Shown here: positions 1-7,448 of the stretch, in pieces
Position numbering within the stretch: position 1 is the first letter of the stretch
How the letters are laid out: every line of letters begins with the position of its first letter
Source of the DNA: a virus
Reading direction: 5' to 3' (one strand)
Virus record (IMG/VR): IMGVR_UViG_3300036832_000220
Coordinates: 1-28,375 of that record
DNA: 28,375 nucleotides
Program-made: the position numbers and the translations under genes
Notes under the pieces: model-generated
Seen by the model: the letters and a program-made list of their open reading frames with translations, nothing else
What the model was told of the DNA's origin: nothing
Database searches by the model: none

Positions 1-117
1 CACACGACGGACAGCGTCGATCCGCACGCCGAGGGCGACGAATACACCGTCTCGGATCCGGCGTTGTTCGAGACGTTGATCGCGATCGGCTTTGTGCATT
101 ACGAACCGGCCCCGTGA
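1..117 (+). CDS. Unknown protein, C-terminal 38 residues only (5' end outside window)
   Basis: An open frame runs in from the window edge and stops with TGA at 115-117, overlapping the GTG start of the portal gene by GTGA. The visible tail is acidic then hydrophobic, ending in FVHYEPAP. I do not recognise the family. Its place directly before the portal gene suggests a packaging or head gene, but the end does not look like the C-terminus of a large terminase that I can identify. Only the reading frame and the coupling to the portal gene are supported. Confidence 0.6.
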   Translation, partial: HTTDSVDPHAEGDEYTVSDPALFETLIAIGFVHYEPAP

Positions 118-1505
118 ACGTTTTCGGCTTTAACATCACGCGCGGGGGCGTCCGCTCGACGCAATCGCCGCCGACGACGGGCGTCGGCGGTGGCTGGTGG
201 CCCGTCGTGCGCGAGTCATTCTCGGGCGCGTGGCAACAAAACGTCGACGTCACCCTCGATAGCGTGCTCGCGTACTTCGCCGTCTACGCGTGCATCTCCC
301 TGATTGCGTCGGATATCGGAAAACTGACGCTGCGCCTGGTCGCAAAAGACGCCGACGGCATTTGGAACGAGATCGACAACCCCGCGTTTTCGCCCGTGCT
401 CCGCAAGCCGAATCGCTACCAGACGATCAATAAGTTTATCGAGCAATGGATCATCTCCAAGATGATCAACGGGAACGCGTACGTGTTAAAGGAACGCGAC
501 GCCCGCGGGATCGTCGTCGCGCTCTACGTGCTCAATCCCATGCTCGTCATGCCGCTCGTCGCGCCCGACGGATCGGTCTATTACAACCTCGGATCCGATT
601 ACCTCTCGGACGTGCCGTTCGGCGCGCCCGCCGTGCCGTCGAGCGAAATTATCCACGACACGATGGTGACGCTCTTTCACCCACTCGTCGGCGTCACGCC
701 GATCTACGCGTGCGGCCTGGCGGCGACGCAAGGGTTGCAGATCCAAACGACGTCCACGAAGTTTTTCGGCGCGGGCAGTCGGCCGGGTGGCATTCTCACG
801 GCCCCCGGCGCAATCTCGGACGACACGGCGGCGCGCCTCAAAGCGAATTGGGATACGAATTTCACCGGCGACAACGTCGGCCGCGTCGCCGTCGTCGGCG
901 ACGGGTTGCACTACGAATCGATGATGATCAAGGCCGACGACGCGCAATTGATCGAGCAACTCAAATGGACGGCCGAAAACGTGTGCTCGTGCTACCACGT
1001 GCCACCGTACATGATCAATGTCGGGCCGACGCCGCCGTACGCCAACGTCGAGCCCGTATTTCAGCAGTACTACGCGCAATGTTTGCAATCACTGCTCACC
1101 AACCTCGAGAAGTCGCTCGACGCCGGCCTCGGGTTGCTCGACAAGATCAACGGCACGCAGTACGGCACCGAGTTCGATGTCGACGATCTCATCTGGATGG
1201 ATACGGCGACGCGCACCAAGGCCGCGGGCGATGCGATTTCAACCGGGGGCATGGCCCCCGACGAGGCGCGCAAAAAGTACTTCGGGCTCGGCCCCGTCCC
1301 CGGCGGCGCGACGCCGTACATGCAACAGCAAATGTTTTCGCTCGCCGCCCTGGCCGAGCGCGATGCGAATCAACCCTTTGCAAAACCGGCCACCCCGCCG
1401 CCCGCGCCGCCCGCCGACACCACGCCGCCGCCGCCTGAGGATCAGACCAACACGCTCGACGCGCTCGGCGCCTTGTTGGCGGCCGAATTGGAGCGCGTGG
1501 CGTGA
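114..1505 (+). CDS. Phage portal protein (HK97-type)
   Basis: The product is 463 residues, a normal length for HK97-type portals. Portals form the dodecameric ring at one capsid vertex through which DNA is packaged and ejected. The segment around residues 55-75 (YFAVYACISLIASDIGKL) is the conserved N-terminal helix of this family. It is followed by the expected long alpha/beta region and a disordered Pro/Ala-rich tail (residues about 415-445). The start is GTG at 114, inside the TGA stop of the gene before. The end overlaps the next GTG start by 4 bp, so translation is probably coupled. Unlike classical HK97 order, no protease or capsid gene follows; connector and tail genes come instead. The family call is firm from the motif and context. 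Confidence 0.92.
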   Translation: MNVFGFNITRGGVRSTQSPPTTGVGGGWWPVVRESFSGAWQQNVDVTLDSVLAYFAVYACISLIASDIGKLTLRLVAKDADGIWNEIDNPAFSPVLRKPNRYQTINKFIEQWIISKMINGNAYVLKERDARGIVVALYVLNPMLVMPLVAPDGSVYYNLGSDYLSDVPFGAPAVPSSEIIHDTMVTLFHPLVGVTPIYACGLAATQGLQIQTTSTKFFGAGSRPGGILTAPGAISDDTAARLKANWDTNFTGDNVGRVAVVGDGLHYESMMIKADDAQLIEQLKWTAENVCSCYHVPPYMINVGPTPPYANVEPVFQQYYAQCLQSLLTNLEKSLDAGLGLLDKINGTQYGTEFDVDDLIWMDTATRTKAAGDAISTGGMAPDEARKKYFGLGPVPGGATPYMQQQMFSLAALAERDANQPFAKPATPPPAPPADTTPPPPEDQTNTLDALGALLAAELERVA

Positions 1506-2014
1506 CTGGCGACGAGATGCGCGGGCTCGTCCTGGCGATTGCGCCGACGGTGCGCGACTACGTGGCCCGGAAGGCCGCCGAAACCGCCGCGCCGCTGCTC
1601 GAGCGGATCGCCGGCCTCGAGGCGCGCCCGGCGCCGCGGGATGGGCGCGACGGCCGCGACGGGGCCGCCGGCGTCGACGGCGCGCCGGGCGCGGCGGGCC
1701 TCGACGGCCTCGGGTTCGGCGATCTCGAACTGTTGCACGACGGCGAACGGCGGATCACCGTGCGCGCCGTCCAGGGCGACCGGGTGAAAGATCTCGGCGT
1801 CGTCGTGTTCCCCTGTGAGATCTATCGCGACGTGTGGGCCGCGACCAAGACGTACGAGCGCGGCGACTGTGTCACGTACAGCGGATCGGAGTGGCACGCC
1901 AACACGACGACGACGGCGAAACCGGGCGACGGATCGGCCGCGTGGACGTTGAAAGTCAAACGCGGGCGCGACGGCAAGGACGCGACGACGAGCGCGATCG
2001 GAGCGCGCCACTGA
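1502..2014 (+). CDS. Collagen-like protein with a possible CBM5/12-like carbohydrate-binding module
   Basis: The product is 170 residues with a GTG start coupled to the portal stop. An N-terminal helical stretch (about 1-40) leads into Gly-X-Y collagen-like repeats around residues 50-75 (GRDGRDGAAGVDGAPGAAG). A compact Trp/Tyr-rich segment follows at about 110-145, with W, then YERGD, then VTYSG and W, ending in AAWTL. That spacing resembles chitin-binding type 3 (CBM5/12) modules, and a second short GRDGKD tract closes the protein. Collagen tracts in phages usually trimerise surface fibres. Position between portal and connector suggests a head or neck decoration protein. The collagen repeats are seen directly; the carbohydrate-binding assignment is inference from residue spacing. 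Confidence 0.7.
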   Translation: MTGDEMRGLVLAIAPTVRDYVARKAAETAAPLLERIAGLEARPAPRDGRDGRDGAAGVDGAPGAAGLDGLGFGDLELLHDGERRITVRAVQGDRVKDLGVVVFPCEIYRDVWAATKTYERGDCVTYSGSEWHANTTTTAKPGDGSAAWTLKVKRGRDGKDATTSAIGARH

Positions 2015-2365
2015 ATGGCCACGCTCGTCACGCTCCCGCAAGTGAAGGATCATTTATTGATCCCGATCGTCGCCAACGATCCCGGCGATCCCGATCTCCA
2101 ACTCAAGCTCGACGCCGCGGAAGCGGCGATCCTCGACTACGTCGGCGCGACGGTCTATTGGCGGCCAATCGTGGCGACGTGGCTCGATGGGAGCGTGACG
2201 CCCCCCGGGTTTGTCCTGGCCGCGATTCTCTTGCAGTGCGGCGAGCTCTGGCGATTCCGCGGGGATGATCTCGCCGTCGCCGGCCCGATGCGGACGCCCG
2301 GCCAAGATTTTTCGGATGTCGTCGTGAACCTGTTGCGACGCGTCCATGATCCGGTGGTGGTATGA
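2015..2365 (+). CDS. Head-tail connector protein (gp6-like)
   Basis: The product is 116 residues, starting at ATG immediately after the preceding TGA. The N-terminus (MATLVTLPQVKDHLLI), the central LDAAEAAILDYVG helix and the later helix with QCGELWRFRG are typical of the HK97 gp6 / DNA-packaging connector family. These proteins form the ring that docks under the portal and holds the DNA in. The next gene, head closure, overlaps by 4 bp, giving the usual gp6-then-closure order. Length and order fit the family. Confidence 0.85.
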   Translation: MATLVTLPQVKDHLLIPIVANDPGDPDLQLKLDAAEAAILDYVGATVYWRPIVATWLDGSVTPPGFVLAAILLQCGELWRFRGDDLAVAGPMRTPGQDFSDVVVNLLRRVHDPVVV

Positions 2366-2742
2366 GCCCGGCGCTCTCCCAAAACGCGCGGCTCGCGTTG
2401 CCCACCCCCGCGGGCCGCCGGATCCACTGGATCACGTTACAGAACCCCGCGCCGCTCGTGCCCGACGGCGACGGCGGATTTACCGGGGGCGGCCTGGCGG
2501 ATTGCGATCCGGCCGGCGTGCGCGGCGAGATCCGCGAGCCGAAAGGCCGCGACGAGGAATACATCGCGTCGGGGACGGTGGTCCCGATCGCGACGCGCAT
2601 GGTGACGATCCCCTATCACCCGCAAGTCACCACGAAAACCGTGCTCACGTGCAACGGGCGCACGTTCAACGTCACCGGGATCGACAATCTCGACCAGCGC
2701 AATATCGAATTGCGGTTGTATTGCGTGGAAGTGATCGCATGA
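2362..2742 (+). CDS. Head closure / head-tail joining protein
   Basis: The product is 126 residues. Its layout is the small beta-barrel of the phage head-tail joining family (SPP1 gp16 / HK97 gp7 type): ITLQNPAPLVPDGDGGFTGG, then GVRGEIREPKGRDEEY, then MVTIPYHPQVTTKTVLTCNGRTFNVTGI is a run of strands in the order seen in these adaptors. These proteins plug the connector after packaging and receive the tail. ATG at 2362 overlaps the preceding stop (ATGA), and its own TGA overlaps the next ATG at 2739. The call is well supported by pattern and context. Confidence 0.85.
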   Translation: MSPALSQNARLALPTPAGRRIHWITLQNPAPLVPDGDGGFTGGGLADCDPAGVRGEIREPKGRDEEYIASGTVVPIATRMVTIPYHPQVTTKTVLTCNGRTFNVTGIDNLDQRNIELRLYCVEVIA

Positions 2743-3164
2743 ACCGCCTGTACTTTGAGGGGCTCGATCTCGACGAGTGGGCCGGGTGGCCGGATACCCT
2801 CATGCACGACGCCGAAGCGATCGTCACCGAGTACGTGGAAGGGGCCCAAGCCGCGATCGCCGCGGCGTACCCGTCCGAGGCCGCGGCGTTGGCCGCGCGC
2901 GTCACGCATACGATCGCGGTGGACGGCTATCAGATTGCGGCCACGGTCCGCAACCCGCACCCGCTCGCGTGGATTTACGATCACGGGACGATGACGCGTC
3001 ACACCGAGGCCGGCGTCGATCGCGGCGCCGAGGGGCCCAAACATATTTTTGTGCCGATCGCGTACGAGTGGGCCCGGGAACAATACCTGGCGTTGTCGGC
3101 GATGCTCCAGGGATTCGGGTTTATCGTCACGGGCGAGATCGACGACGGGGATCGCATTGAGTAA
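2739..3164 (+). CDS. HK97 gp10-like tail/neck protein
   Basis: The product is 141 residues. The start is the ATG inside the TGA of the head-closure gene. Two helical stretches (about 17-65), then TIAVDGYQIAATVRNPHPLAWIYDHGT, match the general form of HK97 gp10-like proteins. In that family a central beta-sheet carries a Tyr-x-x-His-Gly-like segment (here YDHGT) and acts at the head-tail interface or in tail completion. Its slot between head closure and tail terminator is exactly where gp10-like genes sit. The stop overlaps the TTG start of the next gene by 8 bp. Confidence 0.8.
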   Translation: MNRLYFEGLDLDEWAGWPDTLMHDAEAIVTEYVEGAQAAIAAAYPSEAAALAARVTHTIAVDGYQIAATVRNPHPLAWIYDHGTMTRHTEAGVDRGAEGPKHIFVPIAYEWAREQYLALSAMLQGFGFIVTGEIDDGDRIE

Positions 3165-4248
3165 CTCGGCCTACGCGGATCGCGTGCGTGCCGACGGCGC
3201 GATCGCGTACTGGCGCCTCAATGAGCCGATGGGGACGCACGCGCGCGACAGCATTGGATACAACGACGGGACGATCAGCGGCGGCGTGACACTGAATCAG
3301 CCGGGGACGCTCGCGGGCGACTCCGCGATGGCGTTTGATGGGACGAGCGGGTACGTCACGGTGCCAGCGTTTACGATCCCAGCCGCTTGCACGATCGAAG
3401 CGTGGATCAAGAGTACGTTTCAGGGAGCCTATCAACCGTTCTTCAGTAATGCGAGCGGCGGGGGTGACATTTTCGTAGGGACTAATACAGGGTTGATGGT
3501 GGTCTACAACAGCAGTGGCGGCGCGCAGGGTTCGCATCCGGTCTGTGATGGGACGTGGCATCACTTAGTGTGGACGACGAACGGAGCCCTCTCTAATTTC
3601 TATATCGACGGCGTTGTGCATGACATAACTAACTTTGTCCAACCCAATGTCGCTGAGACTAGCTCGGGGTGGCTTGGGGCGCGCGTGTCCACGAGTACTT
3701 TTTGGACGGGCACTATCGATGAAGTCGCGATCTATCCCACGGCGCTGACTCCCGCGCAGATTCTCGCGCACTATCAACTCGCCACGGCGATCCCGGCGCC
3801 GCCGGCCTCGAGCGCGATCGATCGGGCCGTGATCGGGTACCTAGCCGGCGATACGACGCTCGCGGGGCTCATGCCGGGCGGCGTGTGGTACCAAGTGGCG
3901 CCGCCGAGCTCGCAACAATTCGTGATCGTGTCGCTCGTCGAGAGCGTCGAGCGGATCATGTTTGGCGGCCGCGCCTGGGAATCGGCGCTCTATCTCGCGA
4001 AGGCCGTCGAGTTTTCGTCGCCGACGGTGCACCACGCCAACGCGCGCGAGGCCGGCGATCGAATCGATGCGTTGCTCGATCCGCAACCGCCGGCGCCGCC
4101 GGCGCCGCTGACGATCACCGGGTACGGGGTGATGCTCCTGCAACGCGAGGGGCGGCGCGTCTACGATCGCGAGCCCATGGCGAACGACGCGACATTGATG
4201 TGGACACATTGTGGCGCGATGTATCGCGTCTGGGCCGAGGCGCAGTAA
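3157..4248 (+). CDS. LamG-like lectin domain fused to a tail terminator (DUF3168/gpU-like)
   Basis: The product is 363 residues from a TTG start at 3157, supported by GGGGA five bases upstream; a 5' extension from another ATG would run through the gp10-like gene. Residues about 8-205 form a concanavalin A-like LamG domain: IAYWRLNEP, then AMAFDGTSGYVTVP, TIEAWIK, DGTWHHLVWT, FYIDG and TGTIDEVAIYPTALTPAQ. After a PAPPASS linker, residues about 218-363 look like a tail-completion/terminator protein (AGDTTLAGLMPGGVWYQVAPP, then FVIVSLVES, then the last strand before the C-terminus). A stand-alone terminator is about 130-150 residues, so the lectin is an N-terminal addition. The LamG DNA is less GC-rich, uses CAG, CTG and TAAT-containing words avoided elsewhere, and has few GATC sites, suggesting recent acquisition. 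Confidence 0.82.
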   Translation: MSNSAYADRVRADGAIAYWRLNEPMGTHARDSIGYNDGTISGGVTLNQPGTLAGDSAMAFDGTSGYVTVPAFTIPAACTIEAWIKSTFQGAYQPFFSNASGGGDIFVGTNTGLMVVYNSSGGAQGSHPVCDGTWHHLVWTTNGALSNFYIDGVVHDITNFVQPNVAETSSGWLGARVSTSTFWTGTIDEVAIYPTALTPAQILAHYQLATAIPAPPASSAIDRAVIGYLAGDTTLAGLMPGGVWYQVAPPSSQQFVIVSLVESVERIMFGGRAWESALYLAKAVEFSSPTVHHANAREAGDRIDALLDPQPPAPPAPLTITGYGVMLLQREGRRVYDREPMANDATLMWTHCGAMYRVWAEAQ

Positions 4249-4267
4249 CCGAGGGAAGGGGATCACA

Positions 4268-4678
4268 ATGGCGGCAACCGATCGGCACCATGGCAAAAGC
4301 GGCGTCGTCGAAATGGATATCACGGGGGGATCGACGTTGGTCCCGGTCGTGTCGCTCGATTACTGGGATCTCGACATGACGACGCAAAAGGTCAAAGTCA
4401 CGGCCTTTGAAGATCCCAACGAGGTGTACGTAATCGGCCGGCCAGATCTCAAGGGGACGTACAAGGGCTGGTACGATTCCGTGGGCGGCATGGTGATTTT
4501 TGACGCGATTCAAAGCCCGACAGCGGTCGCGCTCAAACTCTTACCCGTGTCGACCGATACCACGAAAGCCTTTGCCGGTAAGGGGTGGATGGACGGCAAG
4601 ATCACGGTCGACTCGAATGGCGCCGTTGCCGTGAATGGGACGTTTGTCGCCGCGGGCCCGTGGACGTTGCCGACGTAA
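4268..4678 (+). CDS. Major tail (tube) protein
   Basis: The product is 136 residues. The ATG at 4268 is preceded by a strong Shine-Dalgarno sequence (GAGGGAAGGGG) with suitable spacing. This is one of the few genes here not coupled by overlap, as expected for an abundant structural protein. The product is beta-rich, with VVEMDITGGSTLVPVVSLDYWDLDM at the start, a KGTYKGWYDS segment and a strand-rich C-terminus, resembling lambda gpV / HK97 tail-tube subunits. It lies between the tail terminator and the assembly chaperones, the standard tube position. No Ig-like C-terminal domain is attached. Confidence 0.8.
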   Translation: MAATDRHHGKSGVVEMDITGGSTLVPVVSLDYWDLDMTTQKVKVTAFEDPNEVYVIGRPDLKGTYKGWYDSVGGMVIFDAIQSPTAVALKLLPVSTDTTKAFAGKGWMDGKITVDSNGAVAVNGTFVAAGPWTLPT

Positions 4679-4680
4679 AA

Positions 4681-4980
4681 GTGACCGCCGTCCCGTTTCC
4701 GCCCGTGATCGAAGGGATCGTGGCTGAGATCCGATGGACGTACTACACGGCCGCGGCGATCAACGGCTACCGGCTCACCTGGGAACGGGCCGCGCGCCGG
4801 TGGTCGCTCGCGGCGACGGTGGTCCTGGCCGACGCGTTCAAGATCGCGCAACGGCCGCTGGTGTTCGTCGCGCTCGTGCGCGGCGCCGAGTGGCAATTCG
4901 ATATTCTCTCGTTTGAGTTACCCGGGCTTCACGGGCCCATGACGGCCCGGCTCGGGCTCCCGAGGACACACCGCAAATGA
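4681..4980 (+). CDS. Small uncharacterised tail-region protein
   Basis: The product is 99 residues with a GTG start two bases after the tail-tube stop; a good ribosome binding site is not visible. The sequence has regular strand/helix alternation (IVAEIRWTYYTAAAINGYRLTWERAARRWSLAATVVLADAF). Its TGA overlaps the ATG of the chaperone gene. I do not recognise the family. It lies between tube protein and assembly chaperone, so a tail assembly role is likely by position only. Confidence 0.65.
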   Translation: MTAVPFPPVIEGIVAEIRWTYYTAAAINGYRLTWERAARRWSLAATVVLADAFKIAQRPLVFVALVRGAEWQFDILSFELPGLHGPMTARLGLPRTHRK

Positions 4981-5501
4981 ACGTCGCCCCCTTCACCGAC
5001 GACGCGCGGTTGCCGCCTGGCTGGCGCTTCGTCCAAGGCGAGACGCGCCGGCTCGAGCTCGCCGAGGGCGATTGGATCCTCGTGAAACAACGCCTCAACG
5101 CCGGCGAACGCAACAAACACTACGAGCGCCAGTACACGATCACGGGCGAGGGGACACTCGCGCCCAATGTCGCCATGCGCGCCGGCCTCTCGATGATCCT
5201 CGCGTATCTCGTCGAGTGGAATCTCACCGATGCGACGAGCCGGATCGTCCCCTTGCGCGGATTGCCGGGTGAGGATGTGATCCCGATCATGACGGCGGCG
5301 CTCGAGAACCTCGATCCCGAGAGTTACGACGAAGTGCTCCAGGCGATCAAACGCCACGAGCTCGACATGATCGCCGCGCGTGAGGCGGAAAAAAAAACCC
5401 GCATTGGCGCGCGCGGATCGTCCGCGATCTCGCCATTGCCCGACGCTTCCACTGGACGTACCCCGACGTCGCCGCACTCGATAGCGACGTCTACACCGTG
5501 A
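4977..5501 (+). CDS. Tail assembly chaperone, G product (unshifted)
   Basis: The product is 174 residues. Its first 140 residues, up to the lysines at the A-run, form the chaperone body, with helices around 70-85 (RAGLSMILAYLVEWNLTD) and 100-135 (AALENLDPESYDEVLQAIKRHELDMIAAREAE). This fits lambda gpG-like proteins, which bind the tape measure during tail assembly. The last 34 residues after the slippery run are low-complexity Ser/Thr/Pro sequence and look non-conserved, as expected for the unshifted end. Placement directly before the tape measure gene is diagnostic. Confidence 0.8.
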   Translation: MNVAPFTDDARLPPGWRFVQGETRRLELAEGDWILVKQRLNAGERNKHYERQYTITGEGTLAPNVAMRAGLSMILAYLVEWNLTDATSRIVPLRGLPGEDVIPIMTAALENLDPESYDEVLQAIKRHELDMIAAREAEKKTRIGARGSSAISPLPDASTGRTPTSPHSIATSTP

Positions 5502-5533
5502 TCCTCGAGGACATGGTCCGCGAGCTCGAGTAA
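4977..5533 (+). CDS. Tail assembly chaperone, G-T fusion by -1 frameshift
   Basis: Reading shifts back one base in the nine-A run at 5389-5397. After the codons at 5391-5396 the new frame reads AAC CCG CAT and continues for 45 residues to TAA at 5531-5533, seven bases from the tape measure ATG. The extension contains RIVRDLAIARRFHWTYPDV, then YTVILEDMVRELE, which has the look of a conserved T domain, unlike the unshifted tail. The fusion would be 185 residues. A G/GT pair made by -1 frameshifting just before the tape measure gene is conserved across siphoviruses. A homopolymer sequencing error is the main alternative. Confidence 0.72.
5389..5434 (+). promoter_or_regulatory. Programmed -1 frameshift signal (slippery A-run plus stem-loop)
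   Basis: In the G frame the run reads GAA AAA AAA ACC, so A_AAA_AAA at 5390-5396 is a proper X_XXY_YYZ slippery heptamer. Eight bases after the run, GGCG at 5406-5409 can pair with CGCC at 5431-5434. Inside that, CGCGGA at 5412-5417 pairs with TCCGCG at 5421-5426 around a TCG loop. A hairpin at this distance is the usual stimulatory element. Shift efficiency cannot be judged from sequence. Confidence 0.7.
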
Positions 5534-5539
5534 AACTGT

Positions 5540-6979
5540 ATGGCGGTCACGGGCAAATTCGACGCCGATTTTAGCGATTTTAAAAGCGAAGTCGACGAGT
5601 CGACGGCGAGACTCAAAGCGATGGAAGTCGAGGCCGACGCCGTGGGCGCCGCCGTCGACAAGGCGCTCACGCCGAAAGGCGGCGCCTCGAGCGCGCTCGA
5701 CGCGCTCACGGGCGCGCTCGGCAACGTGGGCACGGCCGCGGCCGCGACGACGACGACGCTCGGCCAGCTCGCGATGGAAAATAACGCCATCGCGGCGAGC
5801 AGCACGATCGTGGTCACGGCCGCGGAGATCGAAGCGGCCGGCATTAACAGCCTAGCCAAGGAAATCGAGGCCGTGACCGGCGAATTGTTTACCGCGGGGG
5901 GCGCCGCGAGCGCGCTTGGCGCGGCGTTTATCGGGTGGAAGATCGGGCGCGCGGTGTCGGATTTTTTCGATCTCGATAACATCATCGGCAAGGCGACGGC
6001 CTCGTTGCTCGGGTTTGGCAATGTCGCGGCGGAAACCGCGGCCGCCAAGGCCGACACGCTTGCGAAGGCGACGGCCGAGCTCGGGTATCAGATCACCAAC
6101 GTCGACGAAGCGGTCAAAGGCCTCACCGAGAAAAACCTCGAGCGCATGAAAACGGCGCTCCAGGCGACAGCGGCCGCGGCCTCGGATAAGGCGTTCTACG
6201 ATTGGGCCAAACAAATCGAGCAACTCACCCAGGCCGGGTTGATCCCGCAACTCACGAAGGATCTCGACTCGCAAGCGTTCAGCGTGAAAGAGCTCGCGAC
6301 GCGGTACGGCGGCGAGGGGCTCACCGGCGCGATTCAGGAGTACGCGCGCGAGCTCACCAAACAACGCGCCGCGGAAAAAGAGGCCGACGCGAGCCACGCC
6401 GATTTTCTGAAAGAAGTACAGGGGATCCTCAAGGCGCAAGACGACGAGAAAAACAAGCAAGAGGCGATCGACGCGAAAGTCCGCGAGCTCGAGCGGAATC
6501 ACCTCGTCGACATGGGCGCGGGGATCCTGGGATTGAGTCGGCTCGAGCAAGAGAGCTCGCAAAAAGATTTCGAGGCGACGGCCAAACAGATCACGGCGCA
6601 CGAGAAACTCGTCGCGACACTGAAAGAGGAAGTAGCCGCGGCAACGGCGCTCAATACGGCGCGCACGCTCGGCCCGACGACACCCGACGCCGCGGGGGAC
6701 GCCGCGAGCCGGCGCGATGCCGCGCTCTCGCGGATCTCGGCGCAACAGGCCAAGGCGCCCGAGGTCGATCTCTCGTCGCTCATCGTCGACGCCTGGCTCA
6801 AATTCGATGAGCAAGTCGGCGCGCGCGCGCCGTTGCCCGGCGCCGCCGGCACGGGTCCGACGGTCAATATGAACGTCAGCGGCGTCTTTGATATGTCGAC
6901 GGTCCGGCAAATGACGGACGCGATCTCGGCGGAACTCATGCGGCGCACGGGCGCCGATCGGTATCTCCCGGCGCGGTAA
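5540..6979 (+). CDS. Tape measure protein
   Basis: The product is 479 residues and follows the G/GT chaperones. The N-terminus (FDADFSDFKSEVDESTARL) is the typical coiled-coil start of tape measure proteins. Ala-rich helices fill much of the protein, a hydrophobic, possibly membrane-active segment lies around 115-150 (GGAASALGAAFIGWKIGRAVSDFF), and charged coiled coil runs from about 255 to 375. The C-terminus has GPTVNMNVSGVFD, a strand often found in tail-length proteins. At roughly 1.5 angstrom per residue, the general rule for this family, the tail would be about 70 nm, short for a siphovirus. No lytic transglycosylase or peptidase domain is visible. Confidence 0.9.
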   Translation: MAVTGKFDADFSDFKSEVDESTARLKAMEVEADAVGAAVDKALTPKGGASSALDALTGALGNVGTAAAATTTTLGQLAMENNAIAASSTIVVTAAEIEAAGINSLAKEIEAVTGELFTAGGAASALGAAFIGWKIGRAVSDFFDLDNIIGKATASLLGFGNVAAETAAAKADTLAKATAELGYQITNVDEAVKGLTEKNLERMKTALQATAAAASDKAFYDWAKQIEQLTQAGLIPQLTKDLDSQAFSVKELATRYGGEGLTGAIQEYARELTKQRAAEKEADASHADFLKEVQGILKAQDDEKNKQEAIDAKVRELERNHLVDMGAGILGLSRLEQESSQKDFEATAKQITAHEKLVATLKEEVAAATALNTARTLGPTTPDAAGDAASRRDAALSRISAQQAKAPEVDLSSLIVDAWLKFDEQVGARAPLPGAAGTGPTVNMNVSGVFDMSTVRQMTDAISAELMRRTGADRYLPAR

Positions 6980-7001
6980 CTTCAGAGGAAAGGGATCGAC
7001 C

Positions 7002-7442
7002 ATGGGCGCCGCACAAGCGACGGATTACCTCGAGAATCTATTCATTGATCACATGTTCCGGACGCGCACCTGGGCGAAACCGGCGGCGCTCTGGATGGCG
7101 CTCTTTACGGCCGCCCCCACCGACGCGGGGGGCGGGACGGAAGTCGCGGGCGGCGCGTACGCGCGCGTGAACCTGCCCCCGCTCGATACGAATTGGAACG
7201 CGACGCAAGGCGGGACGTCGGGCAACAGTAGCGGATCGGCCGGCGCGACGGGCAACGCGATCGCGATCGTGTTTCCGGCGCCGTCGGCCAATTGGGGCAC
7301 CGTGACGCACTTCGCGATCATGGACGCGGCGACGGGCGGCAACATGTTGGTCTGGGACGTGCTCACGGTTCCGCGCACGATTATCAGCGGGGATCCGGCG
7401 CCGTCGTTTGCGATCGGCGCGCTCGCCGTCACGATCGGATAA
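7002..7442 (+). CDS. Phage tail fibre-like small protein
   Basis: The product is 146 residues, ATG at 7002, with a strong ribosome binding site (GAGGAAAGGGATCG). The pattern TDYLENLFIDHMFR, then ALWMALFTAAPTDAGGGTEVAGGAYARV, then THFAIMDAATGGNMLVWDVL, belongs to a widespread phage family usually annotated as tail fibre protein and encoded among late tail genes. Its biochemical role is not established. The independent strong start suggests good expression. Confidence 0.8.
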   Translation: MGAAQATDYLENLFIDHMFRTRTWAKPAALWMALFTAAPTDAGGGTEVAGGAYARVNLPPLDTNWNATQGGTSGNSSGSAGATGNAIAIVFPAPSANWGTVTHFAIMDAATGGNMLVWDVLTVPRTIISGDPAPSFAIGALAVTIG

Positions 7443-7448
7443 CGCGCC

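Noticed and set aside
446-1438. Long Arg-rich frame inside the portal gene
   Set aside because: Out-of-frame reading of a GC-rich gene; the portal frame has the family motif and coupled start.
3157-4248. Diversity-generating retroelement target in the LamG domain
   Set aside because: No reverse transcriptase or template repeat is visible anywhere in the window, and there is no A-rich variable repeat in the lectin.
5852-7003. 383-residue minus-strand frame opposite the tape measure gene
   Set aside because: Composition is that of a shadow frame, rich in Arg and Asp; the plus frame is a typical tape measure protein in its usual place.
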